Shown: piece by piece, positions 1 to 14,600 of the stretch
How positions within the stretch are numbered: position 1 is the stretch's first letter
Layout: every line of letters begins with the position of its first letter
Source of the DNA: Paracoccaceae bacterium
GTDB lineage: Bacteria; Pseudomonadota; Alphaproteobacteria; Rhodobacterales; Rhodobacteraceae
Length of the DNA: 23,938 nt
NCBI GenBank assembly: GCA_007119835.1
Contig: SKOX01000128.1
Coordinates: 1-23,938, forward strand
Direction of reading: 5' to 3'
Made by a program: the position numbers and the translations under genes
Notes under the pieces: generated by a model
The model's input: the letters and a program-made list of their open reading frames with translations, nothing else
The model's database searches: none
Told to the model about the DNA's origin: nothing

Positions 1-1248
1 ATCGCCCGGCTCGTCCGCGGGGGCCCAGACGAGGCGGTAGGCGAAGTCGTGGCGGCGGCCCTCCGCGAGCGGCTCGGCGGGGCGCCAGTAGGCGACGATG
101 TTGTCGGCGAACTCGTCGCGCGTCGGGATCTCGACGAGGTCGACGGACCCGCGCCCCCAGTCGCCTGCGGGCTCGACCCAGGCCGAGGGGCGCATCTCGT
201 AGCGCGCCTCGGCGTCCTGGTACTGCGCGAAGTCCCGCGCCCGCTGCATCAGCCCGAACCGCCGGGGGCTCTCGTCCTGGAAGGCGGAATACTGCAGCGT
301 CGCCGGGTTGGTCAGCGGCCGCCAGATCGTCTCGCCGGCGCCGTTGACGATGGAGAGGCCGTCGGAATCGTGCACGGCGTCGCGGAAGTCGTCCCAGCCG
401 GCGCGGCGCTCGGGGCCGAAGAAGTACATCGAGGTGAGGGGTGCTACGCCGGCGTTGCCGATCTCGCGCCGCGGGTAGAGCGCGAGGCGGATGTCCATGA
501 CCGTCTCGGCGCCCGGACGGATCGTCAGCTGGTAGGCGCCGGCGACCGAGGGGCCGTCGAGGAGCGTCCAGAGGCGCAGGCGCTCGGCGCCGGGCGCGGG
601 CTCCTCGATCCAGAAGGCGGTGAAGAGCGGGAATTCCTCGGGCCCAGCCTCGCCGGTGCCGATGGCGAGGCCGCGGGCGGAGAGGCCGTAGAAGGTGTCG
701 CGCGCGACGGCGCGGAAGTAGCTCGCGCCCTGGAAGACCGCGACCTCGTCCCAGACGCCCGGCCGGTTCAGCGGGTGCCGGAAGCGGACGCCGGTGAAGC
801 CGTGGTCCTCGGCGAGACCGGCGGGCGCGGTGCCGTCCGGATAGGGGAAGTAGGTCGGGTGGAAGTGGAAGAAGTCGGTCGAGAACGGGATCGCCCGCGC
901 CTCGCCGCCGCGGACGAGGTGGACCGCGATCTTCTCGTCGAAGTAGAAGCCGGGCGGCATCAGGTCCATCGCCCAGGCGTCGTCCTCGCCGCCCCAGAAC
1001 AGCTTCTCGGGCCGGTAGCGGATCGCGCGCATCTGGTCGTAGGTCAGATCGGCGAAGGGCTCGGCGAGGTCCATGAGCGGGCGCGCGTAGGGCCGGCGCG
1101 AGGCGGCCTCCGCCTTTGCGGCGAGGCGCTCGAAGTCGAAGGGCTCGGCCGGGGCCTCCGCGGCTTCGGCGAGCGCGCGGGCGGCCGGTGCCGTGGCGGC
1201 GCCGAGGAGGCCGGCGAGCGCGGACTTGATCAGGCTGCGGCGGTCCAT
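1..1248 (-). CDS. opgG: Periplasmic glucan biosynthesis protein, OpgG/OpgD (MdoG) family, C-terminus beyond window edge
   Basis: This gene belongs to the family needed to make or modify the backbone of osmoregulated periplasmic beta-glucans. The frame is open for 416 codons and leaves the window without a stop; OpgG is usually about 510 residues and OpgD about 550, so the C-terminus is missing. The start ATG (1246-1248) has a GAGGAG Shine-Dalgarno. The N-terminus MDRRSLIKSA looks like a twin-arginine signal, with a hydrophobic stretch and an Ala-Leu-Ala cleavage site near residue 27. Family-like segments follow: an FDFERLAAKA region at about 37-46, YRPEKLFW at about 80, and FYFDEKIAVHLV. A Tat-type RR signal is known for E. 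coli OpgD, while OpgG uses Sec, so the N-terminus is more OpgD-like. I recognise the family with confidence but not the G versus D assignment. It lies 59 bp downstream of glgX on the same strand and may be the last gene of the glycogen operon. Confidence 0.88.
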   Translation of the reverse strand, partial: MDRRSLIKSALAGLLGAATAPAARALAEAAEAPAEPFDFERLAAKAEAASRRPYARPLMDLAEPFADLTYDQMRAIRYRPEKLFWGGEDDAWAMDLMPPGFYFDEKIAVHLVRGGEARAIPFSTDFFHFHPTYFPYPDGTAPAGLAEDHGFTGVRFRHPLNRPGVWDEVAVFQGASYFRAVARDTFYGLSARGLAIGTGEAGPEEFPLFTAFWIEEPAPGAERLRLWTLLDGPSVAGAYQLTIRPGAETVMDIRLALYPRREIGNAGVAPLTSMYFFGPERRAGWDDFRDAVHDSDGLSIVNGAGETIWRPLTNPATLQYSAFQDESPRRFGLMQRARDFAQYQDAEARYEMRPSAWVEPAGDWGRGSVDLVEIPTRDEFADNIVAYWRPAEPLAEGRRHDFAYRLVWAPADEPGD

Positions 1249-1286
1249 GTGCCTCTCCTCTATCCGACGCGCCCAGATAGGGCTGG

Positions 1287-1304
1287 TGCTGCGAAAGGGC
1301 AGCA
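1287..1304 (-). terminator. Short hairpin just after the glgX stop
   Basis: TGCTGC and GCAGCA form a 6-bp stem around a 6-nt loop, immediately downstream of the glgX stop and inside the 59-bp gap before the opgG-family gene. There is no U-tract. It may only slow or process the transcript rather than terminate it, and it could be chance. Confidence 0.25.
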
Positions 1305-1307
1305 GGG

Positions 1308-3293
1308 TCAGGATGCGGTCGGCGCGCGTCTGCCGATCGGATGGTCCTCGAGGATGCGGACCGAGCGCGCCGGGGTCGAGGTGCCGCGCGTCCAGGCGAA
1401 GCCCTGCCGCCGCGGCAGGTGGAAGCGGACCGCATGGCCGGAACGGTTGATTAGGACCGCGACGCGCTTCTCGGGCGAGGCGAGCACCATCGCGAGCGTG
1501 TCGGCGACCTCGCCCTCCCACTCGGCCGGCGTCATGGGACGACCGCCGGGCACGAGCCAGACGACGTCGGGCGGATCGCCGCTGCCGGTGAGAAAGCGCG
1601 GGTCGGAGAGGAGCGGCAGCCTTGCGCGCAGGCCCGCGAGGTCGGCGACGTGCGCCTCGAGGGCGCGGTCGCGGTTCTGCCAGTCGAGCCAGGTGATGGC
1701 GTTGTCCTGGGCATAGGCGTTGTTGTTGCCGGCCTGGCTCCGCCCGAACTCGTCGCCGGCGGTCAGCATGATGGTGCCGCGGGAGGCGAAGAGGGTGCCG
1801 AGCAGCGCGCGGATGTCGGCGGCGCGGGCGGCGCGGATCGCGGGGTCGTCGGTCGGGCCCTCGTGGCCGTGGTTCCAGGAGTGGTTGTCGTGCTCGCCGT
1901 CGTGGTTCGCCTCGCCGTTCGCCTCGTTGTGCTTGTGAGAAAAGGCGACGAGGTCGGCCAGCGTCATGCCGTCGTGGGCGGCAACGAAGTTGACGGTGCG
2001 GGTCTCGAGGGTCTCGGGCGTGTGGTGGAAGATCTCGGACGAGCCGGCGAGCGCGGTGGCGAGCGGCCCGAGCTCGTATCGGGCACCCTTCCAGAAGCGG
2101 CGGACGGTGATGCGGAAGCGGTCGTTCCACTCGAGGAACGGCGCGGGGAAGCGCCCGAGATTGTAGCCGCCGGGGCCGATGTCCCAGGGCTCGGCGATCA
2201 GCACGCGGTCGGCGAGGACGGGGTCGGAGCGGATCTCGGTCAGGAGCGGGGCGTCGGGCGCGAAGCCCGATGGCAGGCGGCCGAGGATCGGGGCGAGGTC
2301 GAAGCGGAAGCCGTCGACGCCGGCGTGACGGACGAAGTGGCGCATGGCGTCGAGGACGAGGCGGCGGACGGCGGGTTGCTCGCACGCGAGCGTGTTGCCG
2401 CAGCCGGTGTCGTTGATCAGGCGGTCCTCGTCGTCGTGGCGGTAGTAGGTGGCGTTGTCGAGGCCGCGCAGGGAAAGGATCGGGCCGTGGGCGTCGCTCT
2501 CGCCGGTGTGGTTGAAGACGACGTCGAGGAGCACGCCGATGCCGGCGTCGTGCAGGGCCTCGACGGTGGCGCGCAGTTCGGGCAGGCCGCCGGGGCAGAG
2601 CCGCGGGTCGGGGGCGAGATAGACGACCGGGTTGTAGCCCCAGGCGTTCGTGAGGCCGAGGCGGGCGAGATGGCGCTCGTCGATCCAGGCGGTGATCGGC
2701 ATCAGCTCGACCGCCGAGACGTGAAGGCGGGTCAGGTGCTCGAGGATCGCCGGGTGGGCGAGGGCCGCGACGGTGCCGCGCTGCGCCTCGGGCACGTCGG
2801 GGTGGCGCATGGTGAAGGCGCGGACGGAGAGCTCGTAGATCAGGCCGCCCGGGCGGAAGCGCGGCGGCGCGGACGGGACCGGCGGGGGCAGGTCGGCGAC
2901 GATCGCCCTGGGGACGAGGTGGGCGGTGTCGTGGCCGTGGCGAGCGAGGCGCGGGTCGTGGCGGAAGGGCCGGTCGAGGGCGAGGGCGTAGGGATCGACG
3001 AGGAGCTTGGCGGGGTCGAACCAGTGGCCGAGGCCGGGCTCCCAGGGGCCGTGGGCGCGCAGGCCGTAGCGGGCGCCGGGGCCGAGGCCGGGGACGTGGG
3101 CGGTGTGGAGGTCGCCGTCGCGGTCCATCGGCACGCGCTGGGTCTCGCGCCCGGTGCGGGGATCGAACAGGCAGACCGAGAGGCGGGTGGCGTGCCGCGA
3201 CCGCACGGCGAAGCGGACGCCGCCGCCCGGCAGCGGCGTGGCGCCGAGGCCGGGCGCCCCGGCGAGTTCGTCGGGAAGAGGCTGGTCTTTCAC
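1308..3293 (-). CDS. glgX: Glycogen debranching enzyme GlgX (isoamylase-type, GH13)
   Basis: The enzyme hydrolyses alpha-1,6 branches of glycogen already shortened by phosphorylase, releasing malto-oligosaccharides in the cytoplasm. The protein is 661 residues, the usual GlgX size. An N-terminal beta-sandwich (CBM48-like, about 10-110) is followed by the GH13 barrel. DVVFNHT lies at 257-263, the nucleophile is D332 in GFRFD, the acid/base is E368 in IAEPWD, and the third acid is D441 in AAHDG. The start is GTG at 3291-3293; an in-frame TAG lies seven codons upstream with no ATG between, so GTG is the only reasonable choice. Its Shine-Dalgarno is weak. It lies 62 bp downstream of pgm. GlgX and GlgP together form the degradative arm of this cluster. 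Confidence 0.95.
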   Translation of the reverse strand: MKDQPLPDELAGAPGLGATPLPGGGVRFAVRSRHATRLSVCLFDPRTGRETQRVPMDRDGDLHTAHVPGLGPGARYGLRAHGPWEPGLGHWFDPAKLLVDPYALALDRPFRHDPRLARHGHDTAHLVPRAIVADLPPPVPSAPPRFRPGGLIYELSVRAFTMRHPDVPEAQRGTVAALAHPAILEHLTRLHVSAVELMPITAWIDERHLARLGLTNAWGYNPVVYLAPDPRLCPGGLPELRATVEALHDAGIGVLLDVVFNHTGESDAHGPILSLRGLDNATYYRHDDEDRLINDTGCGNTLACEQPAVRRLVLDAMRHFVRHAGVDGFRFDLAPILGRLPSGFAPDAPLLTEIRSDPVLADRVLIAEPWDIGPGGYNLGRFPAPFLEWNDRFRITVRRFWKGARYELGPLATALAGSSEIFHHTPETLETRTVNFVAAHDGMTLADLVAFSHKHNEANGEANHDGEHDNHSWNHGHEGPTDDPAIRAARAADIRALLGTLFASRGTIMLTAGDEFGRSQAGNNNAYAQDNAITWLDWQNRDRALEAHVADLAGLRARLPLLSDPRFLTGSGDPPDVVWLVPGGRPMTPAEWEGEVADTLAMVLASPEKRVAVLINRSGHAVRFHLPRRQGFAWTRGTSTPARSVRILEDHPIGRRAPTAS

Positions 3294-3355
3294 AGTGGAT
3301 CTTCGGTCAAGCTATCGATCCCGAACGACGACGCGCCCTCGGACGGGCATCCGCG

Positions 3356-6424
<3,069 letters not shown>

Positions 6425-6502
6425 TCAGGCGGCCATCCGCGGCGCCTGAAGGCGCGCCCACACCAGGACACGCTGCACGCTCATGGTTTCAATGCGATTC
6501 AT
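6425..6502 (-). CDS. Candidate 25-aa leader or coupling peptide upstream of glgA
   Basis: The gap between the glgC stop and the glgA start holds an ATG-to-TGA ORF of 25 residues, MNRIETMSVQ at the start and ending in QAPRMAA. It has GGAGG about 10 nt before its ATG, while glgA lacks a convincing Shine-Dalgarno. The stop TGA is followed by one base and then the glgA ATG, an arrangement typical of translational coupling. A GCGCC-TTCA-GGCGC hairpin sits within its second half. I do not recognise the sequence. It could be a leader peptide controlling glgA, a device simply delivering ribosomes, or a chance ORF. Confidence 0.4.
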   Translation of the reverse strand: MNRIETMSVQRVLVWARLQAPRMAA

Positions 6503-6540
6503 CCCTGATGTGCCTCCGGGGCGCGCGCGCGGGCCTGCCG

Positions 6541-7794
6541 TCAAAGCCGGTCGATCATCGACTGGGTGATCAGGCAGACGCCGCGGTCGGTGCGGCGGAA
6601 GCGGCGGGCGTCGAGCTCGGGATCCTCGCCGACGATGAGCCCCTCGGGGACAAGGACGCCGCGGTCGACGACGACCCGCGAGAGGCGGACGTTCCGGCCG
6701 ATGGTGACGTCGGGCAGGATCACGGCCTCCTCGAGCGTCGAGTAGGAGTTGATCCGGGCGCCGGTGCAGATCAGGCTGCGCCGGAGCGCCGCGCCGGAGA
6801 TGATGCAGTCGCCGGAGACGAGGCTGGAGACGGCCATGCCGCGGCGGCCGTCGTCGTCGTGCACGAACTTCGCCGGCGGCTTGATCTCGGCATAGGTCCA
6901 GATCGGCCAGTCGGTGTCGTAGAGGTCGAGCTCGGGCTGGACGTCGGTGAGGTCGATGTTCGCCTCCCAGTAGGCGTCGACGGTGCCGACGTCGCGCCAG
7001 TAGGACACGGTCTCGTGCGCCGACCGCACGCAGGAGGTCGAGAAGCGGTGGGCGACCGCCTTCCCGTGCTTGACGATATGCGGGATGATGTCGCTGCCGA
7101 AGTCGCGCCGCGAGCCGGGGGTGTGCGCGTCGCGGCGAAGCTCGTCCATCAGGAAACTCGTCTTGAAGACGTAGATGCCCATGGACGCCAGCGCCGTGTT
7201 CGGCATGCCGGGAATGGCCGGGGGGTCGGCGGGCTTCTCGACGAAGGCGGTGATGCGGTCCTCGGCATCGACATGCATCACGCCGAAGGCGACCGCCTCC
7301 ATGCGCGGCACCTCGAGGCAGCCGACGGTGACGTCGGCGCCCGAGTCGACGTGCTGGCGGAGCATGACCTCGTAGTCCATCTTGTAGACGTGGTCGCCCG
7401 CGAGGATGATCATGTACTCGGGCCCGTGGTCCTCGATGATGTCGATGTTCTGGAAGACGGCGTCGGCGGTGCCCTCGTACCACTGGGTCTCGGAGACGCG
7501 CTGGCTCGCGGGCAGGATGTCGAAGCTCTCGTTGCGCTCGGGCCGCAGGAAGTTCCAGCCGCCCTGCAGGTGGCGGATCAGCGAGTGGGCCTTGTACTGC
7601 GTCGCCACGGCGAGGCGACGGACGCCGGAATTCAGCGCGTTCGACAGCGCGAAGTCGATGATCCGGGTCTTGCCGCCGAAATACACCGCCGGCTTGGCGC
7701 GGATGTCGGTCAGCTCCTTCAGCCGGCTGCCGCGGCCGCCGGCCAGCACGTAGGCCATCGCGTCGCGCGCGAGCGGTTGCATCCGCCTCTCCAT
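6541..7794 (-). CDS. glgC: Glucose-1-phosphate adenylyltransferase (ADP-glucose pyrophosphorylase)
   Basis: The enzyme makes ADP-glucose from glucose-1-phosphate and ATP, usually the allosterically controlled entry step of glycogen synthesis. It is 417 residues. The N-terminal nucleotidyltransferase has the GGRGSRL loop at 19-25, the [10 protein letters not shown] segment at 33-42 (the effector-binding region in the family), [11 protein letters not shown] at 106-116, and the catalytic aspartate D134 in LAGDHVY. A C-terminal left-handed beta-helix follows ([15 protein letters not shown] region). I chose the ATG at 7792-7794, which has a strong GGGAGGG Shine-Dalgarno; the longer open frame upstream to 8001 runs inside glgB and is low-complexity. 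It is 22 bp after glgB. Confidence 0.97.
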   Translation of the reverse strand: MERRMQPLARDAMAYVLAGGRGSRLKELTDIRAKPAVYFGGKTRIIDFALSNALNSGVRRLAVATQYKAHSLIRHLQGGWNFLRPERNESFDILPASQRVSETQWYEGTADAVFQNIDIIEDHGPEYMIILAGDHVYKMDYEVMLRQHVDSGADVTVGCLEVPRMEAVAFGVMHVDAEDRITAFVEKPADPPAIPGMPNTALASMGIYVFKTSFLMDELRRDAHTPGSRRDFGSDIIPHIVKHGKAVAHRFSTSCVRSAHETVSYWRDVGTVDAYWEANIDLTDVQPELDLYDTDWPIWTYAEIKPPAKFVHDDDGRRGMAVSSLVSGDCIISGAALRRSLICTGARINSYSTLEEAVILPDVTIGRNVRLSRVVVDRGVLVPEGLIVGEDPELDARRFRRTDRGVCLITQSMIDRL

Positions 7795-7816
7795 GATCGT
7801 CCCTCCCTCGTCTGGC

Positions 7817-10030
7817 TCATGGTCCGGGCTCGTAGCGCAGCCAGACGGTCGAGAGCCCGGGCAGGTGCAGCTCGGCCGTGGCGCGGCCCTCGGTCGCCTC
7901 GGCGGTGACGCCGCCCATGTTGCCCTCGCCGCCGCCGTCGTAGCCCGTGGCGTCGGTGTTGAGGATCTCCGTCCAGCGCCCGGCATGCGGCAGGGGCACA
8001 CGGTAGCGGCTGCGCGGGACAGGCATGAAGTTGGTCACCACCGCGACCGGCTGGCCGCCGGGGCCGCGGCGGAGCCAGGCGTAGATCGAGTTCTCGTGGT
8101 CGTCGGCGATCAGCCACTCGAAGCCCTCGGGCTCGCAGTCGCGGGCGTGAAGCGCGGGCTCGGCCTGGTAGAGCCGGTTGAGGTCGGCGACGAGCCGCTT
8201 CACGCCGCGGTGGAGCGGCTGGTCCGCCTGGTGCCAGTCGAGGGCGCGGGCCTCGGACCATTCCCTTCCTTGCGCGAATTCCTGGCCCATGAAGAGCAGC
8301 TTCTTGCCGGGATAGCCCCACATGAAGGCGTAGTAGGCGCGCAGCGTGGCGAACTTCTGCATGCCGTCGTCGCCGGCCATCTTCTCGATCAGCGAGCCCT
8401 TGCCGTGCACGACCTCGTCGTGGCTGAGCGGCAGGACGAAGTTCTCCGTGAAGGCGTAGAGCAGCCCGAAGGTCAGCTCGTTGTGGTGGTGCTTGCGGTG
8501 GACGCTGGGCCTCGCGAGATAGGCCAGCGTGTCGTGCATGAAGCCCATGTTCCACTTGAACCCGAAGCCGAGGCCGTTCTCGTGGACCGGGTGGCTCACC
8601 TTGGGCCAGGAGGTGGATTCCTCGGCGATGGTCAGGATGCCGGGATGGGAGCCGTAGACGGCGCGGTTCATCGCCTGGAGGAAGGCGATCGCCTCGATGT
8701 TCTCGCGCCCGCCGTGGACGTTCGGCACCCACTCGCCTTCCTTGCGCGAGTAGTCGAGGTAGAGCATCGAGGCCACCGCATCGACGCGCAGGCCGTCGAC
8801 GTGGAAATACTCCGCCCAGTAGAGCGCGTTGTTGACGAGGAAGCTCACCACCTCGCGCCGGCCGAAGTTGTAGATCAGCGTGTTCCAGTCGGGGTGGAAG
8901 CCCTGGCGCGGGTCCTCGTGCTCGTAGAGCGCGGTGCCGTCGAAGCGGACGAGCCCATGGGCGTCGGTGGGGAAGTGGGCGGGCACCCAGTCGAGGATGA
9001 CGCCGATGCCGGCCCGATGCGCGCCGTCGACGAAGCGGGCGAAGCCCTCGGGCGGGCCGAAGCGGGCGGTGGGCGCGTAGAGGCCGGTGGTCTGGTAGCC
9101 CCAGGACGGGTCGTAGGGGTGCTCGGAGATCGGCAGGAACTCGATGTGGGTGAAGCCCATCTCGGCGCAGTAGGGGATCAGCCGGTCGGCGAGCTCGTCC
9201 CAGGAGAGGAAGCCGTCGTCGTCGGCGCGCTGCCACGAGCCCGGGTGGACCTCGTAGATCGAGATCGGCTGGCGCCGGGCGTCGAGGGAGGCCCAGTGCG
9301 CGCGGTGGGCGGCATCGCCCCAGTCGTGGTCGAGCTTCGGCGCGACGATCGACGCGGTGGCGGGGCGATACTCGGACGCGCGGGCGAAGGGATCGGCCTT
9401 GAGCGGCTGCACGGCGCCGTCGGGCCCGACGATCTCGTACTTGTAGGGCAGGCCGGCGGCGACGCCGGGGACGAAGATCTCCCAGATGCCGGTGTCGCGA
9501 CGTAGGCGCATGGCGTGGCGGCGGCCGTCCCAGTCGTTGAAGGCGCCGACCACGGAGACGCGGCGGGCGTTCGGTGCCCAGACGGCGAAGTGGACGCCGT
9601 CCGATCCCTCGTGGTGCATGGGATGGGCGCCGAGGCGGTCGAAGAGACGCAGATGCGTGCCCTCGGCGATGAAGTGGTCGTCCATCGGCCCGAGGACGGG
9701 GCCGTAGGTGTAGGGGTCGTCCACCCACCATTCGTCCGGGCCGCGGGTGGCGCGGTGGCGCAGCGGCTGGCGCCCGTCGATGTCGAGGATGCCGGCGAAG
9801 AAGCCGGCGGGGTCGAGGCGGTCGAGCGCGCCGAGGCGGCGGCCGTCGAGGGTGTGGGGCTCGAGCGTCTCGGCCCCGGGGACGAAGGCGCGGGCGACGC
9901 GGCGGCCGCCGGCATCATGCAGGCCCAGCACGGCGAACGGGTCGCCATGGCGGGCCTCGATGATGGCGCTGACCGCGCCGTCGGGTACGAGCCCCGAAGG
10001 CGCGTCGTCCTTCCGTTCATCCCCGGACAT
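7817..10030 (-). CDS. glgB: 1,4-alpha-glucan branching enzyme GlgB (GH13)
   Basis: The enzyme cuts an alpha-1,4 chain and re-attaches it by an alpha-1,6 bond, creating glycogen branches. It is 737 residues, the usual size for the long GlgB type. An N-terminal N1 beta-sandwich (about 25-120) and a CBM48 module (about 125-230, [11 protein letters not shown]) precede the GH13 barrel. The catalytic residues are nucleophile D417 in GLRVDAV, acid/base E470 in TIAEES, and D538 in [12 protein letters not shown]. The C-terminal beta domain is complete. ATG at 10028-10030 has a GGGGAG Shine-Dalgarno. It lies 27 bp after glgP and 22 bp before glgC, consistent with one transcript. Confidence 0.97.
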   Translation of the reverse strand: MSGDERKDDAPSGLVPDGAVSAIIEARHGDPFAVLGLHDAGGRRVARAFVPGAETLEPHTLDGRRLGALDRLDPAGFFAGILDIDGRQPLRHRATRGPDEWWVDDPYTYGPVLGPMDDHFIAEGTHLRLFDRLGAHPMHHEGSDGVHFAVWAPNARRVSVVGAFNDWDGRRHAMRLRRDTGIWEIFVPGVAAGLPYKYEIVGPDGAVQPLKADPFARASEYRPATASIVAPKLDHDWGDAAHRAHWASLDARRQPISIYEVHPGSWQRADDDGFLSWDELADRLIPYCAEMGFTHIEFLPISEHPYDPSWGYQTTGLYAPTARFGPPEGFARFVDGAHRAGIGVILDWVPAHFPTDAHGLVRFDGTALYEHEDPRQGFHPDWNTLIYNFGRREVVSFLVNNALYWAEYFHVDGLRVDAVASMLYLDYSRKEGEWVPNVHGGRENIEAIAFLQAMNRAVYGSHPGILTIAEESTSWPKVSHPVHENGLGFGFKWNMGFMHDTLAYLARPSVHRKHHHNELTFGLLYAFTENFVLPLSHDEVVHGKGSLIEKMAGDDGMQKFATLRAYYAFMWGYPGKKLLFMGQEFAQGREWSEARALDWHQADQPLHRGVKRLVADLNRLYQAEPALHARDCEPEGFEWLIADDHENSIYAWLRRGPGGQPVAVVTNFMPVPRSRYRVPLPHAGRWTEILNTDATGYDGGGEGNMGGVTAEATEGRATAELHLPGLSTVWLRYEPGP

Positions 10031-10057
10031 GGCACTCTCCCCTCTCCGGGGGCAAGG

Positions 10058-12520
<2,463 letters not shown>

Positions 12521-12721
12521 GTGTCTGTCGCGTCCTTGCGTTCCGCCGGGCCGAGGCCCGATGAGAAGGTGGAAGATGCGCGTTCGGCCGCGCGGTTCAA
12601 GCTGAAGGCCCGCCCGACGCCGCGCTGGATGCGGGCCATATACCGAAGGTTTACACCTTTTTCGGGCAGGCGGGGTTAAAGCGGGATTAACGGTCCCGTT
12701 ACTTGGTTAACCAAAGCTCGG
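12521..12721 (-). promoter_or_regulatory. Upstream control region of the glg operon
   Basis: This 201-bp gap separates pyrE from glgP and is AT-richer than its surroundings between 12635 and 12720. On the minus strand a TATATG (12637-12642) is a possible -10 element, but the sequence 17 nt upstream (CCGAAA) is a poor -35, so a plain sigma-70 promoter is not convincing. Inverted repeats are AAGGT-TTAC-ACCTT (12646-12659), AACGG-TC-CCGTT (12689-12700), and the palindrome at 12703-12714. A GGGC-CGAG-GCCC hairpin (within 12547-12560) would lie in the leader 26 nt before the glgP start. The repeats may be operators; that is inference. Confidence 0.4.
12703..12714. repeat. Perfect 12-bp palindrome TTGGTTAACCAA
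   Basis: TTGGTTAACCAA is fully self-complementary and lies 8 bp beyond the pyrE stop, at the upstream end of the glg control region. It is a plausible dimeric-regulator site, and it is too AT-rich and spacer-free to be a typical terminator. No regulator can be named from the sequence. Confidence 0.4.
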
Positions 12722-13417
12722 TCAGCCCGTGAGTCGGTCGGCGCCGCCATGGGCGGCCGACCATTCGAGGGGCGCCTCGAGGAAGGCCTTGACCGCCTCG
12801 AGCGTCGCCGCATCGAAGCGGTCGCTCGCCCGCGCCTCGGCAAGCACGTCGGCCCAGGCGGCGAGGCGGTGGAGCGTCAGGCCGTGCTCGGCGAGCTTCT
12901 CCTCGGAACCGGGATAGATGCCGTAGAAGAAGACGACGGCGATGTGGGCGACCTCGGCGCCGGCCTCGCGCAGTGCGGCGGCGAAGGAGAGCTTGGAGCC
13001 GCCGTCGGTGGCGAGGTCCTCGACGAGGAGCACCCGCGCGCCCTCGGGCAGGTGCCCCTCGATCCGGGCGTTGCGGCCGAAGCCCTTGGGCTTCTTGCGG
13101 ACGTAGAGCATCGGCAGGCCGAGCCGCTCGGCAATCCAGGCCGCGAAGGGAATGCCCGCGGTCTCGCCGCCCGCCACGGCGTCGAACCGCTCGAAGCCGG
13201 CCGCGCGCATCACCTTGGCGCAGGCGAAGTCCATCAGCGCGGAGCGGATGCGCGGAAACGAGATCAGCTTGCGGCAGTCGATGTAGACCGGCGCGTGCAG
13301 GCCCGAGGTGAAGCGGTAGGGCTCGTCCGCGCGGAAGTGCACAGCCTCGATCTCGAGCAGCGCGCGCGCGGTGAGGCGTGCGATCTCGGCATCCGAGGGG
13401 GCGGTCGTGGGGATCAT
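12722..13417 (-). CDS. pyrE: Orotate phosphoribosyltransferase
   Basis: The enzyme joins orotate to PRPP to form orotidine monophosphate, the fifth step of pyrimidine synthesis. It is 231 residues. It has [16 protein letters not shown] at 36-51, the flexible lysine-rich loop [15 protein letters not shown] (107-121), and the PRPP-binding signature [13 protein letters not shown] (129-141). The PRPP motif has D-G-G-S where many members have T-T-G. The ATG at 13415-13417 has a GAGG about 8 nt upstream. The longer open frame to 13720 overlaps pyrC and is low-complexity. pyrC ends 16 bp upstream, so the two should be cotranscribed. Confidence 0.95.
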   Translation of the reverse strand: MIPTTAPSDAEIARLTARALLEIEAVHFRADEPYRFTSGLHAPVYIDCRKLISFPRIRSALMDFACAKVMRAAGFERFDAVAGGETAGIPFAAWIAERLGLPMLYVRKKPKGFGRNARIEGHLPEGARVLLVEDLATDGGSKLSFAAALREAGAEVAHIAVVFFYGIYPGSEEKLAEHGLTLHRLAAWADVLAEARASDRFDAATLEAVKAFLEAPLEWSAAHGGADRLTG

Positions 13418-13433
13418 GCGCGGGCCTCGCTCT

Positions 13434-14471
13434 TCAGGTGACGCGCCAGTGGAGGGGGAAGCCGGGGTCGAAGACGGTGACCGCGCCGGCGCCGGTCTCG
13501 GCACAGGCGGGCCGCGCGACGGGCACGTCGGACCGCTCCAGCGTGATGGTCTCGGCGTTCGCCGGAAGGCCGTACCAGGCGGGCCCGTGCAGCGAGGCGA
13601 AAGCCTCGAGCCGGGCGAGCGCGCCCTCCTCCTCGAAGACATGGGCGAGGCACGAAAGCGCGACCGGCGCCGAGAAGACGCCGGCGCAGCCGCAGGCGGT
13701 CTCCTTGGCGGCATCGACATGCGGCGCGCTGTCGGTGCCGAGGAAGAAGCGCGGATCGCCCGAGATGGCGGCGGCCCGGAGCGCCAGGCGGTGGTGCTCG
13801 CGTTTGACGACCGGCAGGCAGTAGTAGTGCGGCCGGATGCCGCCCACGAGCATGTGGTTGCGGTTGAGGATCAGGTGGTGGACCGTCAGCGTGCCGGCGA
13901 GGTTGGCCTCCGCCCCGAGGATGAAGGCGACGCCCTCCGCGGTCGTGACGTGCTCGAGCACGACGCGCAGCTCCGGCAGCCGCCGCCGGAGCGGCTCGAG
14001 GACGCGCTCGATGAACACCGCCTCGCGGTCGAAGATGTCGACGCCCGGGTCGGTGACCTCGCCGTGGATGCAGAGCGTGATCCCGGCCCCGGCCATCCGC
14101 TCGAGGACCGGCATCGCGCGGGCGAGGTCGCGCACGCCGCTCTCGGAGTTCGTGGTGGCGCCGGCGGGGTAGAGCTTGACCGCGGTGATCAGCCCGTCGC
14201 GATGCGCCGCGGCCACGTCCTCCGGATCCGTCGCCTCGGTGAGGTAGAGCGTCATCAGCGGCTCGAAGCGCTGGCCCTCGGGCAGGGCCGCGAGGATCCG
14301 CGCCCGGTAGGCCGCGGCGTCGCGCGTGGTCACCACCGGCGGCACGAGGTTCGGCATGACGATGGCGCGGGCGAAATCGCGGGAGGCCGGCAGCACGCCC
14401 TCGAGCACCGGGCCGTCCCGCAGGTGCAGGTGCCAGTCGTCGGGGCGCCGGATCGTCAGTGTACGCGGCAG
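13434..14471 (-). CDS. pyrC: Dihydroorotase (class II, PyrC type) with apparent CTG start
   Basis: The zinc amidohydrolase cyclises carbamoyl-aspartate to dihydroorotate. Read from the CTG at 14469-14471 the protein is 345 residues, against 348 in E. coli. It has the metal-binding HxH in [10 protein letters not shown] (H14, H16), PNLVPPV, the carboxylated lysine K99 in [13 protein letters not shown], metal ligands H136 (IHGEV) and H174 (LEHVTT), and D247 in GTDSAPH. The first standard start codon, GTG at 14406-14408, would delete the HxH pair, so it cannot be right. Between an in-frame TGA (14481-14483) and that GTG there is no ATG, GTG or TTG. The CTG sits where the family's Met is expected ([13 protein letters not shown]) with GAGG 7 nt upstream. 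A sequence error in the codon is the main alternative. Confidence 0.9.
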   Translation of the reverse strand: MPRTLTIRRPDDWHLHLRDGPVLEGVLPASRDFARAIVMPNLVPPVVTTRDAAAYRARILAALPEGQRFEPLMTLYLTEATDPEDVAAAHRDGLITAVKLYPAGATTNSESGVRDLARAMPVLERMAGAGITLCIHGEVTDPGVDIFDREAVFIERVLEPLRRRLPELRVVLEHVTTAEGVAFILGAEANLAGTLTVHHLILNRNHMLVGGIRPHYYCLPVVKREHHRLALRAAAISGDPRFFLGTDSAPHVDAAKETACGCAGVFSAPVALSCLAHVFEEEGALARLEAFASLHGPAWYGLPANAETITLERSDVPVARPACAETGAGAVTVFDPGFPLHWRVT

Positions 14472-14509
14472 CGGATTACCTCACGAGCGATTCGCGCGGG
14501 GTTTAGCAT
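14456..14509 (-). CDS. Short 17-aa ORF overlapping the pyrC start
   Basis: An ATG (14507-14509) opens a 17-codon frame, [17 protein letters not shown], ending at TGA 14456-14458. It runs across the pyrC Shine-Dalgarno and CTG start in another frame and stops 11 nt inside pyrC. It has no clear Shine-Dalgarno of its own. It could modulate pyrC initiation, could join pyrC by a -1 shift if the sequence has an indel, or may be chance. Confidence 0.25.
   Translation of the reverse strand: MLNPARIAREVIRCRVH
14478..14482 (-). promoter_or_regulatory. Shine-Dalgarno deciding the pyrC start
   Basis: GAGGT on the minus strand lies 6 nt before the CTG at 14469-14471 (7 nt counted from GAGG). Its optimal spacing to the CTG, and poor spacing to any other start, is the main local evidence that pyrC begins there. 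Confidence 0.5.
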
Positions 14510-14600
14510 GGCGGCAGCTGTCCGTCAGCCGCAAGCGCGGCTGGCGCGGGTCGCCGATCGTCCCGAAACGCCGCAGGGGCGCGTCGCGCGCGGCGGCGCC

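Noticed and set aside
49..1716. Plus-strand open frame of 555 codons at the left end
   Set aside because: Antisense to the OpgG-family gene, whose Tat signal, Shine-Dalgarno and conserved segments are clear.
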